A program made the translations under genes and the position numbers. From the NCBI RefSeq assembly GCF_039545035.1, contig NZ_BAABRO010000011.1, positions 124,001 to 188,000 of the forward strand: a stretch of 64,000 nucleotides of DNA, in the 5' to 3' direction. This stretch comes from Novipirellula caenicola. Lineage in GTDB: Bacteria > Planctomycetota > Planctomycetia > Pirellulales > Pirellulaceae. Below are positions 63,740 through 64,000 of this stretch, piece by piece (positions within the stretch are counted from its first letter, which is position 1; each line of letters opens with the position of its first letter). The notes under the pieces are model-generated. The model was not told the DNA's origin, searched no databases, and worked only from the letters and a program-made list of their open reading frames with translations.

Positions 63740-64000
63740 ATGAATACGTTCGACGATCTTGGGATGCCCTTTCCACTCTTTCTCGCTCCTGTCGCTCACG
63801 CGGCGGTTGACGACGCGGGTTCTTGCGAGATGTGTGGACGACCTGCATCAGTTCGTTTTTCCGGTGCGTGCTACAAATGCTTTCGTAATGGTGGCGTCGA
63901 ACACACTGTTGATACCGAATTTGGAATGGTTCGCGTTGAAGACGCGCAAAAAGGCCTCACACACGGAATTCCACTCAGCGATCCGTCAATCCTCAGTGAC
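63740..64000 (+). CDS. Cassette ORF 6, CbrC-like (UPF0167), 3' truncated by window edge
   Basis: At least 87 residues, open to the right edge. CEMCGRPASVRFSGACYKCF then GGVEHTVDTEFGMVRVEDA resembles the CbrC/UPF0167 pattern, in which a Cys pair precedes a short Cys-containing loop and a C-terminal IPL motif. CbrC was first noted as a colicin E2 resistance factor in E. coli. The match is by eye and partial, so the family call is weak; the ORF itself is clear. Confidence 0.55.
   Translation, partial: MNTFDDLGMPFPLFLAPVAHAAVDDAGSCEMCGRPASVRFSGACYKCFRNGGVEHTVDTEFGMVRVEDAQKGLTHGIPLSDPSILSD

Larger units (their letters stand above)
60932..64000 (+). mobile_element. Integron-type gene-cassette array (attC cluster), no integrase in window
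   Basis: Five attC-like sites, B to F, follow ORFs of unrelated sequence, all on the plus strand; a sixth cassette runs off the right edge. Crossover GTT triplets at 60932, 61578, 62025, 62503, 63006 and 63715 divide the region into cassettes of 447-709 bases. Each cassette begins with bases complementary to the R'' box of its own attC, for example GTTGTCGGGCA at 62025 and TGCCCGACAAC at 62369. The site at 60932 has no clear L'' partner and may be a degenerate attC or attI remnant. Integrons are known in Rhodopirellula; the lack of intI beside this array is the open point. Confidence 0.85.

Overview
The window looks like a chromosomal segment of a planctomycete, most likely Pirellulaceae (Rhodopirellula/Novipirellula-like). 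The evidence is gene content: tetrahydromethanopterin-dependent C1 enzymes in a bacterium, paired DUF1549/DUF1553 and DUF1501 proteins, a DUF1559 pseudopilin, ThuA plus PVC-type cytochrome domains, ECF sigma factors with unusual anti-sigma partners, a sialate-esterase-like secreted enzyme and many secreted or lipoprotein-type proteins. The first gene runs in from the left edge and the last runs off the right edge.

Layout. 0-7 kb: a Gly/Met-rich secreted protein, a methyltransferase, a membrane anti-sigma-like protein, a GT25 glycosyltransferase, a receiver-domain protein and lysS. 7-11 kb: a minus-strand operon mch / ATP-grasp / OleC-like ligase joined by ATGA overlaps, divergent from def-fmt. 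12.5-19 kb: a glycerophosphodiesterase, a class V aminotransferase, coaD, lipoproteins, an HU-like protein and a TlpA-like thioredoxin protein. 19-23 kb: two lipoproteins (one His-rich), then an adenylate-kinase-like protein and PPK2. 23-27 kb: a 29-residue very basic protein with its own terminator, a membrane P-loop ATPase, a secreted protein and a GYF_2 protein. 27-33 kb: an apparent operon DUF1549/1553 - DUF1501 - ECF sigma - anti-sigma carrying a cytochrome-like region. 33-41 kb: a histidine-phosphatase-fold protein without catalytic histidines coupled to rpe, an epimerase, a SASA esterase, recQ and a methyltransferase. 41-50 kb: a glycoside-hydrolase-like protein, DUF1559, an ECF sigma factor, bioA, ruvB, queA and a NUDIX-like protein. 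50-59.7 kb: a secreted thioredoxin-like protein, an SRP-like small RNA candidate, a beta-propeller/di-haem protein, a YiiX-like peptidase-fold protein, and a ThuA gene followed by a large PVC-type haem protein in the -1 frame.

The most striking region is the right end, about 60.93-64 kb: a run of short unrelated ORFs each followed by a 140-152 bp element with the architecture of an integron attC site. In four of the five cassettes the first bases are closely complementary to the R'' box of their own attC; in the fifth the match covers only eight bases. The inner L''/L' boxes are complementary in every site, perfectly in four, although their sequence differs. No integrase gene is visible, so this is an attC cluster without a nearby integrase, or part of an integron whose integrase lies elsewhere. 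Just left of it are 222-243 bp tandem repeats whose core hairpin also occurs behind lysS.

Other points of interest: an A10 run that would restore a ThuA-NPCBM-PVC fusion by a -1 shift, a 117 bp nested palindrome (MITE-like), and two dispersed intergenic repeat families.
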